DNA of 64,000 bases from Solirubrobacteraceae bacterium (GTDB lineage: Bacteria; Actinomycetota; Thermoleophilia; Solirubrobacterales; Solirubrobacteraceae). The notes under the pieces were generated by a model, which saw only the letters and a list, made by a program, of their open reading frames with translations, made no database searches and had not been told where the DNA came from. Positions within the stretch are counted from its first letter, which is position 1. Each line of letters starts with the position of its first letter. A program made the translations under genes and the position numbers. Below are positions 43,235 through 52,300 of the stretch, piece after piece. The stretch lies in contig JAEMQS010000013.1 of the NCBI GenBank assembly GCA_016463765.1, forward strand, positions 1-64,000, given 5' to 3'.

Positions 43235-43252
43235 AACATACGGCCGTATGTT
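43235..43252. promoter_or_regulatory. Perfect 18-bp palindrome AACATACGGCCGTATGTT upstream of methyltransferase
   Basis: Perfect dyad, 12 nt from the start codon. Confidence 0.7.
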
Positions 43253-43255
43253 TTC

Positions 43256-44035
43256 TCAAACACCGTCCGGAGCGTCGCCGTACGCGGCCTCCAGGCCGGC
43301 GGCGGTCGCCTCGACCTGCTCGCGGAGCCCCCGTACGTCGACGGCCAGCGCGTGCTCGCCCGCCTCCTCCTCCGTGACGGCCATCCGGACCAGCCGCGCG
43401 TTGATCCCGCCGAGCTGGGCGTTGACCTCCTCCATCTGCGCCAGCGACCGGTGCAGGACCGCCCGCAGCTCCTCCAGCGCCTCGCGTTGATCGCGCAGCG
43501 CCGCGAGCGTGCCCGCGGACGCCGCGGGCCGCGGACCCGCGGCCGCCGCCGTGAGCTCCGCCAGCCGGCGGTCGAGCGCCGGGACATCCTGCGCCGCGAG
43601 GTACGTCCACACGCGCTGCGAGCGCGCCGCGATCTTCTCGATCGCCCCCACGAGTCCGTCGATCTCGGACCCGACCTCGGCGAAGGACAGCGACGAGCCG
43701 GCAATCGTCTGGCGCACCGTGCCCGCCTCGCGCCGGGCGCGCTCGACGTGCGCCCTGATCGGGGGCGCCAGATCGCCCGTCTTCAGGCGGCGCTGCTCCT
43801 TCGGGCGGGCGCGGCCGTAGACGTCGTCGCCCACCCGCTCGGCCTCGTCGCCGTCGAAGAACGTCAGCGCCACCAGCGCCAGGTACACCACGACCGCCAC
43901 GCCGAGCAGCCACGTCGTCCCGAGCAGCAGCGCCCCGGCCGCGACCGCCGCGGTCACCAGGATCGTCACCGGCTTCGTCGCCGCGTTGACGACGAGCGCG
44001 CGCTGCAGATGGCTTCTGGTGACCTCGCGCGCCAC
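43256..44035 (-). CDS. Membrane protein with two TM segments and coiled-coil C-terminal region
   Basis: TM pair PVTILVTAAVAAGALLLGTTWLLGVAVVVYLALVAL; long helical region; immediately downstream of VWA gene. Confidence 0.75.
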   Translation of the reverse strand: MAREVTRSHLQRALVVNAATKPVTILVTAAVAAGALLLGTTWLLGVAVVVYLALVALTFFDGDEAERVGDDVYGRARPKEQRRLKTGDLAPPIRAHVERARREAGTVRQTIAGSSLSFAEVGSEIDGLVGAIEKIAARSQRVWTYLAAQDVPALDRRLAELTAAAAGPRPAASAGTLAALRDQREALEELRAVLHRSLAQMEEVNAQLGGINARLVRMAVTEEEAGEHALAVDVRGLREQVEATAAGLEAAYGDAPDGV

Positions 44036-44037
44036 GG

Positions 44038-45732
44038 TCAGAAGAAGCTCGAGATCGACCGGTAGACGGCCTCGATCTGCTTCGGGTCTCCGGTGAACGC
44101 CTTGCCGCCCGACGCCTGCGCGATGCGCTCCAGCGCCGCCTTGTTGGCCTGCCGGCCGTAGGCGATCGTGTACACGCGGACCGCCTCGCCCTCCTGCCCC
44201 GTCTGGCGCTCGAGCGCCGCGACGAGCTGGTCGACGGTCGACGACGACTGGTTGTCCTCGCCGTCGGTGAGCGCGACCACCGCGTTGATCCGCGTGTCGT
44301 CGTCCAGCGCGATGATCTTGCCGACGCCGTCGCCGATCGCGTCGTACGCCGCCGTCTGCCCCTCGGGCAGCAGGCCGTCCACGGTCGAGCGCATCTCCGC
44401 CTGATTGCGGCCGAACGTCGCGAGGTCCACCAGCGGGAACACCCGGTCGTTGAAGGCGATCAACCCGATGCGGTCGCGGGGCGAGAGCTGACTGAAGAAC
44501 GTCCTCAGCCCGCGCTTGGCCTCCTCGAGCTTGCCCTCCTCACCCATCGAGCCGGACGTGTCAAAGACGAGCTGGATGTTCGCCGGCTTGCGGTCCTCGC
44601 GCCAGGCGCTCTTGATCCGGGCCAGGACGCGCGGCTCGGGCAGCGACAGGGTGCGCGCAGGCTGTTCGGGGTCGACGCCGTTGGCGGTCGTGATCGGCGG
44701 GATCGGCTTCGCGTCGGGGTCGCCCGGGCGGAAGCCGGCCTTCGCCGCGACCTCGGGGGTGATCCGCTCCTCGAGGAAGGCCTGGAACGCCGCGGCTCCC
44801 TGCTTCTGCTCGGCGGTCACCCACGGTGCGTCGAGGACGATGAACGGGTTGTCGCTGTCGAACGTGCCCTCGCGGGGGTAGAGCGCGACGAGCTTCGGCT
44901 GGCCGCCGCGGTCGCGGTTGAAGTCCAGCAGCGTGACCTCCTCCATCGCCACCGCGGAGGCGTAGGCCGGGCCATAGCGCTTCATCTGCTCGGCGAAGAA
45001 CAGCGTCGTGTCGCCGTAGTGCACGATCGAGCGCTCGATGTCCCGGATCTGCTTGCGGACCGACGGCTTCTCGACGTCCTCGACGGTGAGGCCCTCGCGC
45101 TTGCCCGTCGCCGCGTAGTACTCGGCGGCGACCGCGGACAGCCCGGACGTCGAGAAGTCGGGGTTCGTGTGGCCGAGCTTGAACTTGCCGTACTCCGGGC
45201 GGCCGAAGGCGGCCCAGCCGCGTTCGGAGGTCGCCAGCTCGAGGATCCGGTCGAACCCGACCTGCTTCTCCGGCCAGCCGAGGGTCTTCGCCAGCGGTTC
45301 CCACATCGCGATGACGAGCGGCGTGCGGACGATCGACGGGTTGTCGTCGGGCGCCCACTCCTGGTCGGCCTGGAAGTTCAGCAGGCGCCCCCACAGCGAC
45401 GACGCCGGCGACCACACGACGGGACGCAGCTGCTGCTTGCCGATCTGGTCCTGCGCCTCGCCCGAGGAGACGACCTGCGCCTCCACGAAGACCGGCCGGC
45501 CGCCGACCTCCGCGCCCTGCTCGTTGAAGGCGCGGACCAGCGGCTCGAGCAGCTGCTCCTTCTCCGGCGAGTAGGCGAAGGGGACCCGGACGGCGTCGTC
45601 CGCCGCGGTGGTGGCCGCCGCGCCGCTGCCCGACCCGCCGCCGCCCTCGTCCGAACCGCCCATCGAGACGATCGCGGCGATCGCGACGGCCCCGATCGCG
45701 ACGAGGATGATGAGCAGGCGGCCGGTGCGCAT
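44038..45732 (-). CDS. Substrate-binding + von Willebrand factor A domain protein
   Basis: Periplasmic-binding-like N-terminal half; MIDAS-like IQLVFDTSGSMGEEGKLEEAKRGLRTFFSQL and VALTDGEDN. Confidence 0.9.
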   Translation of the reverse strand: MRTGRLLIILVAIGAVAIAAIVSMGGSDEGGGGSGSGAAATTAADDAVRVPFAYSPEKEQLLEPLVRAFNEQGAEVGGRPVFVEAQVVSSGEAQDQIGKQQLRPVVWSPASSLWGRLLNFQADQEWAPDDNPSIVRTPLVIAMWEPLAKTLGWPEKQVGFDRILELATSERGWAAFGRPEYGKFKLGHTNPDFSTSGLSAVAAEYYAATGKREGLTVEDVEKPSVRKQIRDIERSIVHYGDTTLFFAEQMKRYGPAYASAVAMEEVTLLDFNRDRGGQPKLVALYPREGTFDSDNPFIVLDAPWVTAEQKQGAAAFQAFLEERITPEVAAKAGFRPGDPDAKPIPPITTANGVDPEQPARTLSLPEPRVLARIKSAWREDRKPANIQLVFDTSGSMGEEGKLEEAKRGLRTFFSQLSPRDRIGLIAFNDRVFPLVDLATFGRNQAEMRSTVDGLLPEGQTAAYDAIGDGVGKIIALDDDTRINAVVALTDGEDNQSSSTVDQLVAALERQTGQEGEAVRVYTIAYGRQANKAALERIAQASGGKAFTGDPKQIEAVYRSISSFF

Positions 45733-45746
45733 GGGCCGCGAAATCT

Positions 45747-45913
45747 AGTGGGCCTGTCCGGAAGTTGTGTGCGGCATTCCGGGATGCCCGGACGCGGCTG
45801 CGTGGTGACGGTGGCCGCCAAGCGTGCCCCCGGCACGTGACGGTGGACGCCGGCGCCGCGCAGGCGTGGATCGGGCGCCCGGAATGCCCGCAGAACTTCC
45901 GGACAGGCCCACT
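45747..45913. repeat. MITE-like imperfect palindrome with 20-bp perfect terminal inverted repeats
   Basis: AGTGGGCCTGTCCGGAAGTT (45747-45766) vs AACTTCCGGACAGGCCCACT (45894-45913); similarity continues inward to GGCATTCCGGG. Confidence 0.85.
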
Positions 45914-46494
45914 CAGAGTGTGGCGCGGCCGAGGACGAGATCCTCGGCGGTGTCGCGCGCCCGGTCGATGAGCGCGCCGACGTCTGCGGCAGGCTCCGTG
46001 AACCGCCCGAGCACCCACGACGAGACGATCTCCGGGTCCGTGCTGTCCGGCCGCCCGACGCCGATGCGGATGCGCGCGAAGTCCGGGCTGCCGAGATGCG
46101 CCTTCAGGGACTTCAGGCCGTTGTGACCGGCAAGGCCGCCGCCGAGCCGCGCGCGGATGTCGCCGAACGGCAGGTCGATCTCGTCATGCAGGACGAGCAC
46201 GCGGTCGAGCTCGACCTTGAACGCCCCGCGCGCGGGACCGACCGAGCGGCCGGTCTCGTTCATGTAGGTCTGCGGCAGCAGGACGGCCACCCGCGGGCGG
46301 TCACCGATTGGCACGCGCCCTTCGGCGAGCAGCCCCTGGTACTTCTTCTTCGGCTTGCCGAGGTCCCAGCGCTCGATGAGCGCCTCCGCGACGTCGAAGC
46401 CGACGTTGTGCCGGGTCCCCGCGTACCGGGAACCCGGATTGCCGAGCCCGACGATCAGCCAGTCGGCGGGCGCCGACGCCCCCCGCAGCCGCAT
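45913..46494 (-). CDS. pth: Peptidyl-tRNA hydrolase
   Basis: LIVGLGNPGSRYAGTRHNVGFDV; LVLHDEIDLPFG; GGGLAGHNGLKSL. Confidence 0.97.
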   Translation of the reverse strand: MRLRGASAPADWLIVGLGNPGSRYAGTRHNVGFDVAEALIERWDLGKPKKKYQGLLAEGRVPIGDRPRVAVLLPQTYMNETGRSVGPARGAFKVELDRVLVLHDEIDLPFGDIRARLGGGLAGHNGLKSLKAHLGSPDFARIRIGVGRPDSTDPEIVSSWVLGRFTEPAADVGALIDRARDTAEDLVLGRATL

Positions 46495-46506
46495 CGGGCG
46501 GTGGTG

Positions 46507-47169
46507 CTACTCGTCGGAGCCGCCGGCGTCGCCCGCGGCCTCGCCGCCGGCCTCGCCCACGACTTCGGTCTCGGTCTCGACGCCCTCGTCGGCCTCGGTG
46601 GAGAGGCGCGGCGCGGTGACGCTGTAGAGCACGACCTCGTCGAGCCCTTCGCCCACGAGCGTGACGCCGTCGGGCACCGGGATCGTGTTCACGAAGACGG
46701 TGTCGCCGATCTCGACGGTGGAGGCGTCGACCTCGAGCACCTCGGGGATCGACGTCGGGAGCGCCTCGACCTCGACCTCGCGGGCCTGCTGCTCGAGGAC
46801 GCCGCCCTCCTTGATGCCGGGGGCGTTCTCGTAGTTGAGGATCTCGACGGGGACCGTCGCGGTGATGGCGACGTCCAGCCGGACGCGGACGAAGTCGACG
46901 TGCGTCGTCACGCCGGTGACCGGGTGGCGCTGGGTCTCCTTCACGACGGCGGTGCGGGACTCGTCGCCGAGGCTGAGCTCGAGGACGGCGCCGGACGAGG
47001 CGAGCGCGATGCGCAGCTCGCGGGCGTCGACGTCGAAGGCCAGCGGCTCGCCGTCGCCTCCGTAGAGGACGCCGGGAACGCGGCCTTCGCGGCGAAGGCG
47101 CCGCGCGGCGCGGGAGCCGCCGCTGACGTCGCGGGCGGCGATGGGAAGCTTGGTGGCGGTGGAGGACAT
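46507..47169 (-). CDS. rplY: 50S ribosomal protein L25 (TL5/CTC form)
   Basis: RLRREGRVPGVLYGGDGEPLAFDVDARELRIAL; C-terminal acidic TL5-type tail. Confidence 0.95.
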   Translation of the reverse strand: MSSTATKLPIAARDVSGGSRAARRLRREGRVPGVLYGGDGEPLAFDVDARELRIALASSGAVLELSLGDESRTAVVKETQRHPVTGVTTHVDFVRVRLDVAITATVPVEILNYENAPGIKEGGVLEQQAREVEVEALPTSIPEVLEVDASTVEIGDTVFVNTIPVPDGVTLVGEGLDEVVLYSVTAPRLSTEADEGVETETEVVGEAGGEAAGDAGGSDE

Positions 47170-47282
47170 GCGACGGACGAGGGTAGCGGACGCGCAGAGC
47201 CAGTGGCCGCCGGGCCTTTCTGCGGGACACGATGTCTCGTCCGGTGGTACGGTCTGGAATCTGGCTCATACGGAGGACGATC

Positions 47283-48794
47283 GTGCTGCGCTCACGACGC
47301 CGGACCCTCACCCTGGGTGGCCTCGCCGCCCTCACCGCCCTGACCCTTGCCGCCGGCCCCGCCTCCGCGGCGATCACGATCGGCGCGCCGCTGAACCTTC
47401 CGGCCAACGTGGCCGCCGGCTGCGAGCGGTCCCCGAGCCTGTTCGGGTTCTTCGGCCCGGGCTCGCAGTTCACCGGCGCGACGAGCTGCACCTGGCTCGG
47501 AGCCGACCGCATCGCCAACCCCACGTGGACCACCCAGGTCCCGCGCGGGCAGTGGGTCGTCGTGCGCGTGCGCGTGCGGGCGGGCGCGACCGTCGGCCCG
47601 ATGGCCGCCGTCATCCTCGGCAACCAGCGATCCCAGGTCGGCGCCGCGGGCGCGACGATCTGCTGCCGGGCCATGGCCGAGAGCGGCGTGTTCACGCCGG
47701 CGCCCAACCAGGTCACGCAGATCGACACCCGCATGCGCGCGGGCAACACGATCAGCGCGGCGACCGGCGAGCCGATCGAGACCGTCGACTACCTCGCCCT
47801 CAACGTGCTGGCCGCGGGCGTGGCGCTGCCCGTCCACGACACCGGCCAGTACACGGACATGGGCGCGGTCCGCTCGTCGGCGTTCTGGCCGGCGATGCGG
47901 ACCAACCAGGAACAGGCGCTGAACAGCGGCTTCTTCGGGATGTTCCCGCTCATCCAGGCCGACCTCGAGCCCGACGCCGACGGCGACGGCTTCGGCGACG
48001 AGACCCAGGACTCGTGCGCGACGGACGCGTCCATCCGCGCCCGGCCCGTGGCGACCGCCGCGCAGTGCCCGCCGCCGGCGCCCGTCTCGAGCACCGGGCC
48101 CGTCATCGTGCCCGGCGGCCCCGCGGGCCCGTTCCTGGCGGGCCCCGGCATCGCCCGAGATGCCGTGAGCCTCGCGGGCACCACCACGGCGAGCGTCCCC
48201 ATCCTCTGCCCCGCCGCCGCCCCCGCGGCGTGCACCGGAACCGTCGGCGCGCGCACCGTCGCGCGGCTGGCGACGCGCACCGCCCGGGTCGCGGCGACCG
48301 CGCGACTCACCCTGCGGGCGCGACCGTTCTCCGTGGCGCCCGGGCGACTCGGGCAGATCGCGCTGACGCTACCCGCCGCCGCCCGGCGTGAGCTCGCGCG
48401 ACGGGGCCGTCTCGCCCTCGACGTCACCGTCAACCAGACCGCACCGAGCGCGTCGACGACGCGGCACCGCCTCACGGTCCGGCGCCTGGCGAAGATCGTG
48501 CGCGCCGCCCGCGCCGGCCGCGTCACGGTGCGCGTCCAGGACCTGGCCACCGCCGACGCCGCCAAGGGCGCGTCGTACGACCTGCGCCTCCCGAACGGGG
48601 ACGTGATCGGCAAGCGCTTCATCTCGCCGCAGCCCGGCCGGGTGCGCAGCGTGACCTTCACCCTGACCGATGAGGGCCAGGCCGCACTCGCGCGCCGCAG
48701 GCGCCTGAACGCACGGATCGCGGCGAGCTACACCGACGCGGCCGGCAATCCGATCGGCGCCTCCCGTCCGGTCACGCTCCTCGCCCCGCGCTGA
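47283..48794 (+). CDS. Hypothetical secreted protein
   Basis: Signal peptide LGGLAALTALTLAAGPASA; PDADGDGFGDETQDSC calcium-binding-like motif; low-complexity C-terminal domain. Confidence 0.75.
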   Translation: MLRSRRRTLTLGGLAALTALTLAAGPASAAITIGAPLNLPANVAAGCERSPSLFGFFGPGSQFTGATSCTWLGADRIANPTWTTQVPRGQWVVVRVRVRAGATVGPMAAVILGNQRSQVGAAGATICCRAMAESGVFTPAPNQVTQIDTRMRAGNTISAATGEPIETVDYLALNVLAAGVALPVHDTGQYTDMGAVRSSAFWPAMRTNQEQALNSGFFGMFPLIQADLEPDADGDGFGDETQDSCATDASIRARPVATAAQCPPPAPVSSTGPVIVPGGPAGPFLAGPGIARDAVSLAGTTTASVPILCPAAAPAACTGTVGARTVARLATRTARVAATARLTLRARPFSVAPGRLGQIALTLPAAARRELARRGRLALDVTVNQTAPSASTTRHRLTVRRLAKIVRAARAGRVTVRVQDLATADAAKGASYDLRLPNGDVIGKRFISPQPGRVRSVTFTLTDEGQAALARRRRLNARIAASYTDAAGNPIGASRPVTLLAPR

Positions 48795-48802
48795 CCGGCG
48801 CG

Positions 48803-50704
48803 CTACTGCGGTGGCGCGCCGAGCTGCTGCGTCTGCTGGATCATCTGCTGCATGTCCGTCCACGCGGGCTTCTTCGAGCTGTCGCCGAAGCGCAGCAGGC
48901 CCTTCTCGTGGATGGGCGAGTTCGGGCGCGGGTTGCCGCCGTCCCAGTTGGGCCGGACCCGGAACTCGCGCAGCGCCCAGTAGACCGCGCCGCCGAGCCA
49001 GGGCTTGGACCCGTAGACGGCCGCGCGGAACCGGATGAAGTCCTGCTGGAACTCGAACGTGCCCTTCTCCTCGACGGGCCCGTTGCGGTTCGCCTCCACG
49101 CCGAACTCCGAGACGACGACCGACTTGTTCGGGTAGCAGGCCCGCACGCTGTCGAGGTACTCCGACAGCGAGTCGCGGTCGGCGATGGCGCCGTTCGGGC
49201 CGGGATACCAGCCGAAGTAGTCGTTGACGCCGATGACGTCCAGCGGCGCGTACTCCTTGCGGCAGCCCGCGAACGGGTAGCCCGCCACCGCGATACCCAC
49301 GGGACGCGTCGGATCCAGCGCCTTGGCCTGGCGGACCGCGCGCTGGATGTAGTAGCTCTGCACCGGGCCGGGCCGCGAGGACAGCTCGTTGCCGATCGAC
49401 CACGTGACGACCGACGGGTGGTTCTGGTTGGCGAGGATGTTCGCCTCCAGCTCCTTGGCCGCCAGCCGCCGCACGTCGGCGCGGGCGAGGTACTGGGTCT
49501 TCACGGCGTAGACCGGGATCTCGGACCAGATCATGATCCCCGCCTCGTCGGCGAGCTCATGCAGCTGCGGGTGCAGCGGGTAGTGCGAGCGCAGGAGCGT
49601 CGCGCCGATCTCCTTCGTCTCGGCGATGATCGCCCGGCGCTGGGCGCTCCCGATCGCGAAGCCCAGGTTCGGGTCGTCCTCGTGGATGCCCATCCCGCGG
49701 TAGTTCAGCTTCTTGCCGTTCAGCAGCATGGTGCCGTCGGGCTGCAGCTTGATCGTGCGGATGCCCGTCTTGACCATCCAGCCGACGCGCAGCGCGTCCT
49801 CGCCGCGTCCGCGCACGTCGACGCGCGTCGTGTAGAGGTTCGGGCTTCCGGGCTCCCAGAGCTTCGGGTTGCGGACCGTGATGCGGCGCGAGACGGTCGC
49901 GAACTTCTTCGGCCCCACGGTCGCGGCGCCGAGCATCATCCGCCGGCCGCCGAAGTTCACCGTGGCGCGGATCCGCTCGGGGCGATCGCCGTAGTTGCGC
50001 AGCGTGGCGCGCACGAGCACCTTGGCGTCACACGCCGCGCAGTCCAGTTCGGGGCGGACGACCATCCTGGAGATGTCGACGCGGTCGATCTGGCGCAGGT
50101 AGACCTCGCGCAGGATGCCGCCGTAGTTCCACCAGCCGCCCGCGGGGGTCCCGGCCACGGTCAGGCCCGACGGCGGGAAGTCCGTGGGGTACCGGCGGTT
50201 GTCGACGCGGACGACCAGCCGGTTCGTCCCCTCGCGCTTGAGGTACCCGGAGGGCAGGCGGATCTCCCAGGGCAGGTAGGCGCCGTTGTTCGTCCCGACG
50301 GGCTTGCCGTTCAGCCACACGCGGGCGCGGTAGTTGACCGACTCGAACCGGATGACGTAGCTGTAGCGGCGCGAGGCGCTGGGCAGCTTGAAGTCCTTGC
50401 GGTACCACCCGACGGTGCCGACCATCGACTCGACACTCGTGTCCGTCGCGTTCCACGCGTTGGGCACCGTGGTCGCCGTCCAGCCGGCGCGGCTGGTCTG
50501 CCGCTGGAACCCCTGCGTGTCGCCCAGGCCCGTCTGGTCGAGCCGGAACAGCCACTCGCCGCCCATGATCAGGCGGTTGGTCGGGCCGGTCTCGTAGCCG
50601 AGGCCGGTCTTCGACAGCCCGCTCTGCGCGGACGCGGGCGAGGTGACGGCGAACGCTGCGACGAGCGCGACGAGCAGGGTGAGGAGCGTGCGAGGGGAAG
50701 TCAT
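48803..50704 (-). CDS. Secreted glycoside hydrolase family 2 (beta-galactosidase/glucuronidase-like)
   Basis: GTVGWYRKDFKL, RVWLNGKPVGTNNGAYLPWEI, HEDDPNLGFA, VTWSIGNELSSR, VVSEFGVEA. Confidence 0.92.
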   Translation of the reverse strand: MTSPRTLLTLLVALVAAFAVTSPASAQSGLSKTGLGYETGPTNRLIMGGEWLFRLDQTGLGDTQGFQRQTSRAGWTATTVPNAWNATDTSVESMVGTVGWYRKDFKLPSASRRYSYVIRFESVNYRARVWLNGKPVGTNNGAYLPWEIRLPSGYLKREGTNRLVVRVDNRRYPTDFPPSGLTVAGTPAGGWWNYGGILREVYLRQIDRVDISRMVVRPELDCAACDAKVLVRATLRNYGDRPERIRATVNFGGRRMMLGAATVGPKKFATVSRRITVRNPKLWEPGSPNLYTTRVDVRGRGEDALRVGWMVKTGIRTIKLQPDGTMLLNGKKLNYRGMGIHEDDPNLGFAIGSAQRRAIIAETKEIGATLLRSHYPLHPQLHELADEAGIMIWSEIPVYAVKTQYLARADVRRLAAKELEANILANQNHPSVVTWSIGNELSSRPGPVQSYYIQRAVRQAKALDPTRPVGIAVAGYPFAGCRKEYAPLDVIGVNDYFGWYPGPNGAIADRDSLSEYLDSVRACYPNKSVVVSEFGVEANRNGPVEEKGTFEFQQDFIRFRAAVYGSKPWLGGAVYWALREFRVRPNWDGGNPRPNSPIHEKGLLRFGDSSKKPAWTDMQQMIQQTQQLGAPPQ

Positions 50705-50751
50705 GCCGGAGCTTGCAACACGCGCATCGGCCGAAGGTCGCGCTGCGGTTC

Positions 50752-51183
50752 CTACGGGCAGCTCGACTCGCGGCCGATCGGCGCGCTCAGGCGCTGCAGG
50801 GTAACGGACGCCCCTGTCAGCGCCGACCCCTCGCGGCGCACGAGCACGCACTGGACGGTCGGCAGGCGCCCATCGGCCTGCCAGACGACGCGCGCCTGGC
50901 CCGTCTGACTGCCGAGGGCGTGCGATGTCGGCGCGTCGTAGCGGACGATCTCCAGATCGCCCGGTCCCCGCACGCGCGCCGTCGTGGCACGCGCGAGCGC
51001 CTCGCAGCGCGCATCCGGGCAGTCGAGCTGGTCGACGACGGTATCGCCGTCTCCCGCCAGCTGGGCGGCCAGGAGGTCCTCGACCTTCCCGCGCTCGACC
51101 GTGTCCGTGTACAGCCAGCGGGCCACGAGGAACGAGATCCCGAGGAAGACGACGACGGCGAGAGCGATGAGCGCGGCGCGCAC
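50752..51183 (-). CDS. Hypothetical single-TM protein
   Basis: GTG start; TM ALIALAVVVFLGISFLVARWLY. Confidence 0.7.
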   Translation of the reverse strand: MRAALIALAVVVFLGISFLVARWLYTDTVERGKVEDLLAAQLAGDGDTVVDQLDCPDARCEALARATTARVRGPGDLEIVRYDAPTSHALGSQTGQARVVWQADGRLPTVQCVLVRREGSALTGASVTLQRLSAPIGRESSCP

Positions 51184-51202
51184 GGCGCCGCAGGCTACCC
51201 CG

Positions 51203-51898
51203 CTACGCGGCGCGCTCGTCGTCGGCGTTGAGCTCGAGGAACCGCTGGACCGACGCCTCCTGCTGGGTGAGCCGCTCGGCGGTCGCCCTCGCGTGGTCGG
51301 CCGCCCGTTCGAGGAAGTCCTCCAGGCACGCCTCGGGGTCGTCGCTGAGCGGGTAGACGTGGGCGACGTCCTGCTGCGCGCAGGCGATCCCCATCGGGGG
51401 CCGGCCCTCCGCCAGCGCCCGGGCCCCGCAGACGGGCACGACGGTGAGATGGCGCTCGGGCGCTCGCAGCGCGACCGGGAGCAGCCGGTGGGCGGGCAGC
51501 TGGACGGAGAGGTCGATGGACCGGTCCACGCCGACCTTTCCGCCCGCGGCGTCGGCCAGCGGCTGGACCCAGACGGCGAGCACGGTGTCCGCGGCGACGA
51601 TCGCGTCACGCAGCACGCGGGCCTGCTCGGCGTAGAGCGCCTCGGCGGAATCGCGGTCCTCGGCGTCATGCAGATCGAGGTCGACGGGCACGCGCAGGAG
51701 GTCGCTGGTCCCGACCTTCATCCCGGCGCCCCGCGCGCCATGGGCGACGTAGGTCTGGATGGTCCCGAGGTCGCGGCGCCCGTGGAAGATCACGGTGAGC
51801 GCGTCGGACATCGGCAGGCCGCCCACGCTCAGCGCCACCGCGGCTGAGTCGTCGGGTTCCAACAGCGCCCGCTGCAGCAGGTCGTCAGCGTCGTCCAT
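51203..51898 (-). CDS. Hypothetical protein
   Basis: Complete ORF, MDDADDLLQRALLEPDDSAAVALSVGGLPMSDALTVIFHG. Confidence 0.7.
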   Translation of the reverse strand: MDDADDLLQRALLEPDDSAAVALSVGGLPMSDALTVIFHGRRDLGTIQTYVAHGARGAGMKVGTSDLLRVPVDLDLHDAEDRDSAEALYAEQARVLRDAIVAADTVLAVWVQPLADAAGGKVGVDRSIDLSVQLPAHRLLPVALRAPERHLTVVPVCGARALAEGRPPMGIACAQQDVAHVYPLSDDPEACLEDFLERAADHARATAERLTQQEASVQRFLELNADDERAA

Positions 51899-52015
51899 CC
51901 TGCCCTCCTTCGGATCCTTCTCGTCCGTCCAGGTGATCGTCGCCCGGCGGCCTGTTCAGTGTTATCGACCGACAGGCGGAAACGACGCACCACGAGGTCG
52001 ATAGATTGGCCGGAC

Positions 52016-52300
52016 ATGAAGCTGCTCTACAAGCCCCTCGGCATCGTGCTCGGCCTCCTCGCGGGCTGGCTCGGCCGCGAGGCGTTCCAGCGCGTGTGGG
52101 CGCTGATCGACCAGGAAGCGCCGCCGAAGCCGACCACCGAGGACGCGGGATGGGCCAAGGCGCTCACCGCCGCAGCGCTGCAGGCTGCGATCTTCGCGGT
52201 CGTCCGCGCCGCCGTCGACCGGGCGGGCGCGACGTGGTTCCGCGACTTCACGGGCGTGTGGCCCGGACCCAAGCATCAGGAGGCCGCAGAGGATGCGTGA
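52016..52300 (+). CDS. DUF4235-like membrane protein
   Basis: MKLLYKPLGIVLGLLAGWLGREAFQRVWALID...AALQAAIFAVVRAAVDRAG. Confidence 0.85.
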   Translation: MKLLYKPLGIVLGLLAGWLGREAFQRVWALIDQEAPPKPTTEDAGWAKALTAAALQAAIFAVVRAAVDRAGATWFRDFTGVWPGPKHQEAAEDA

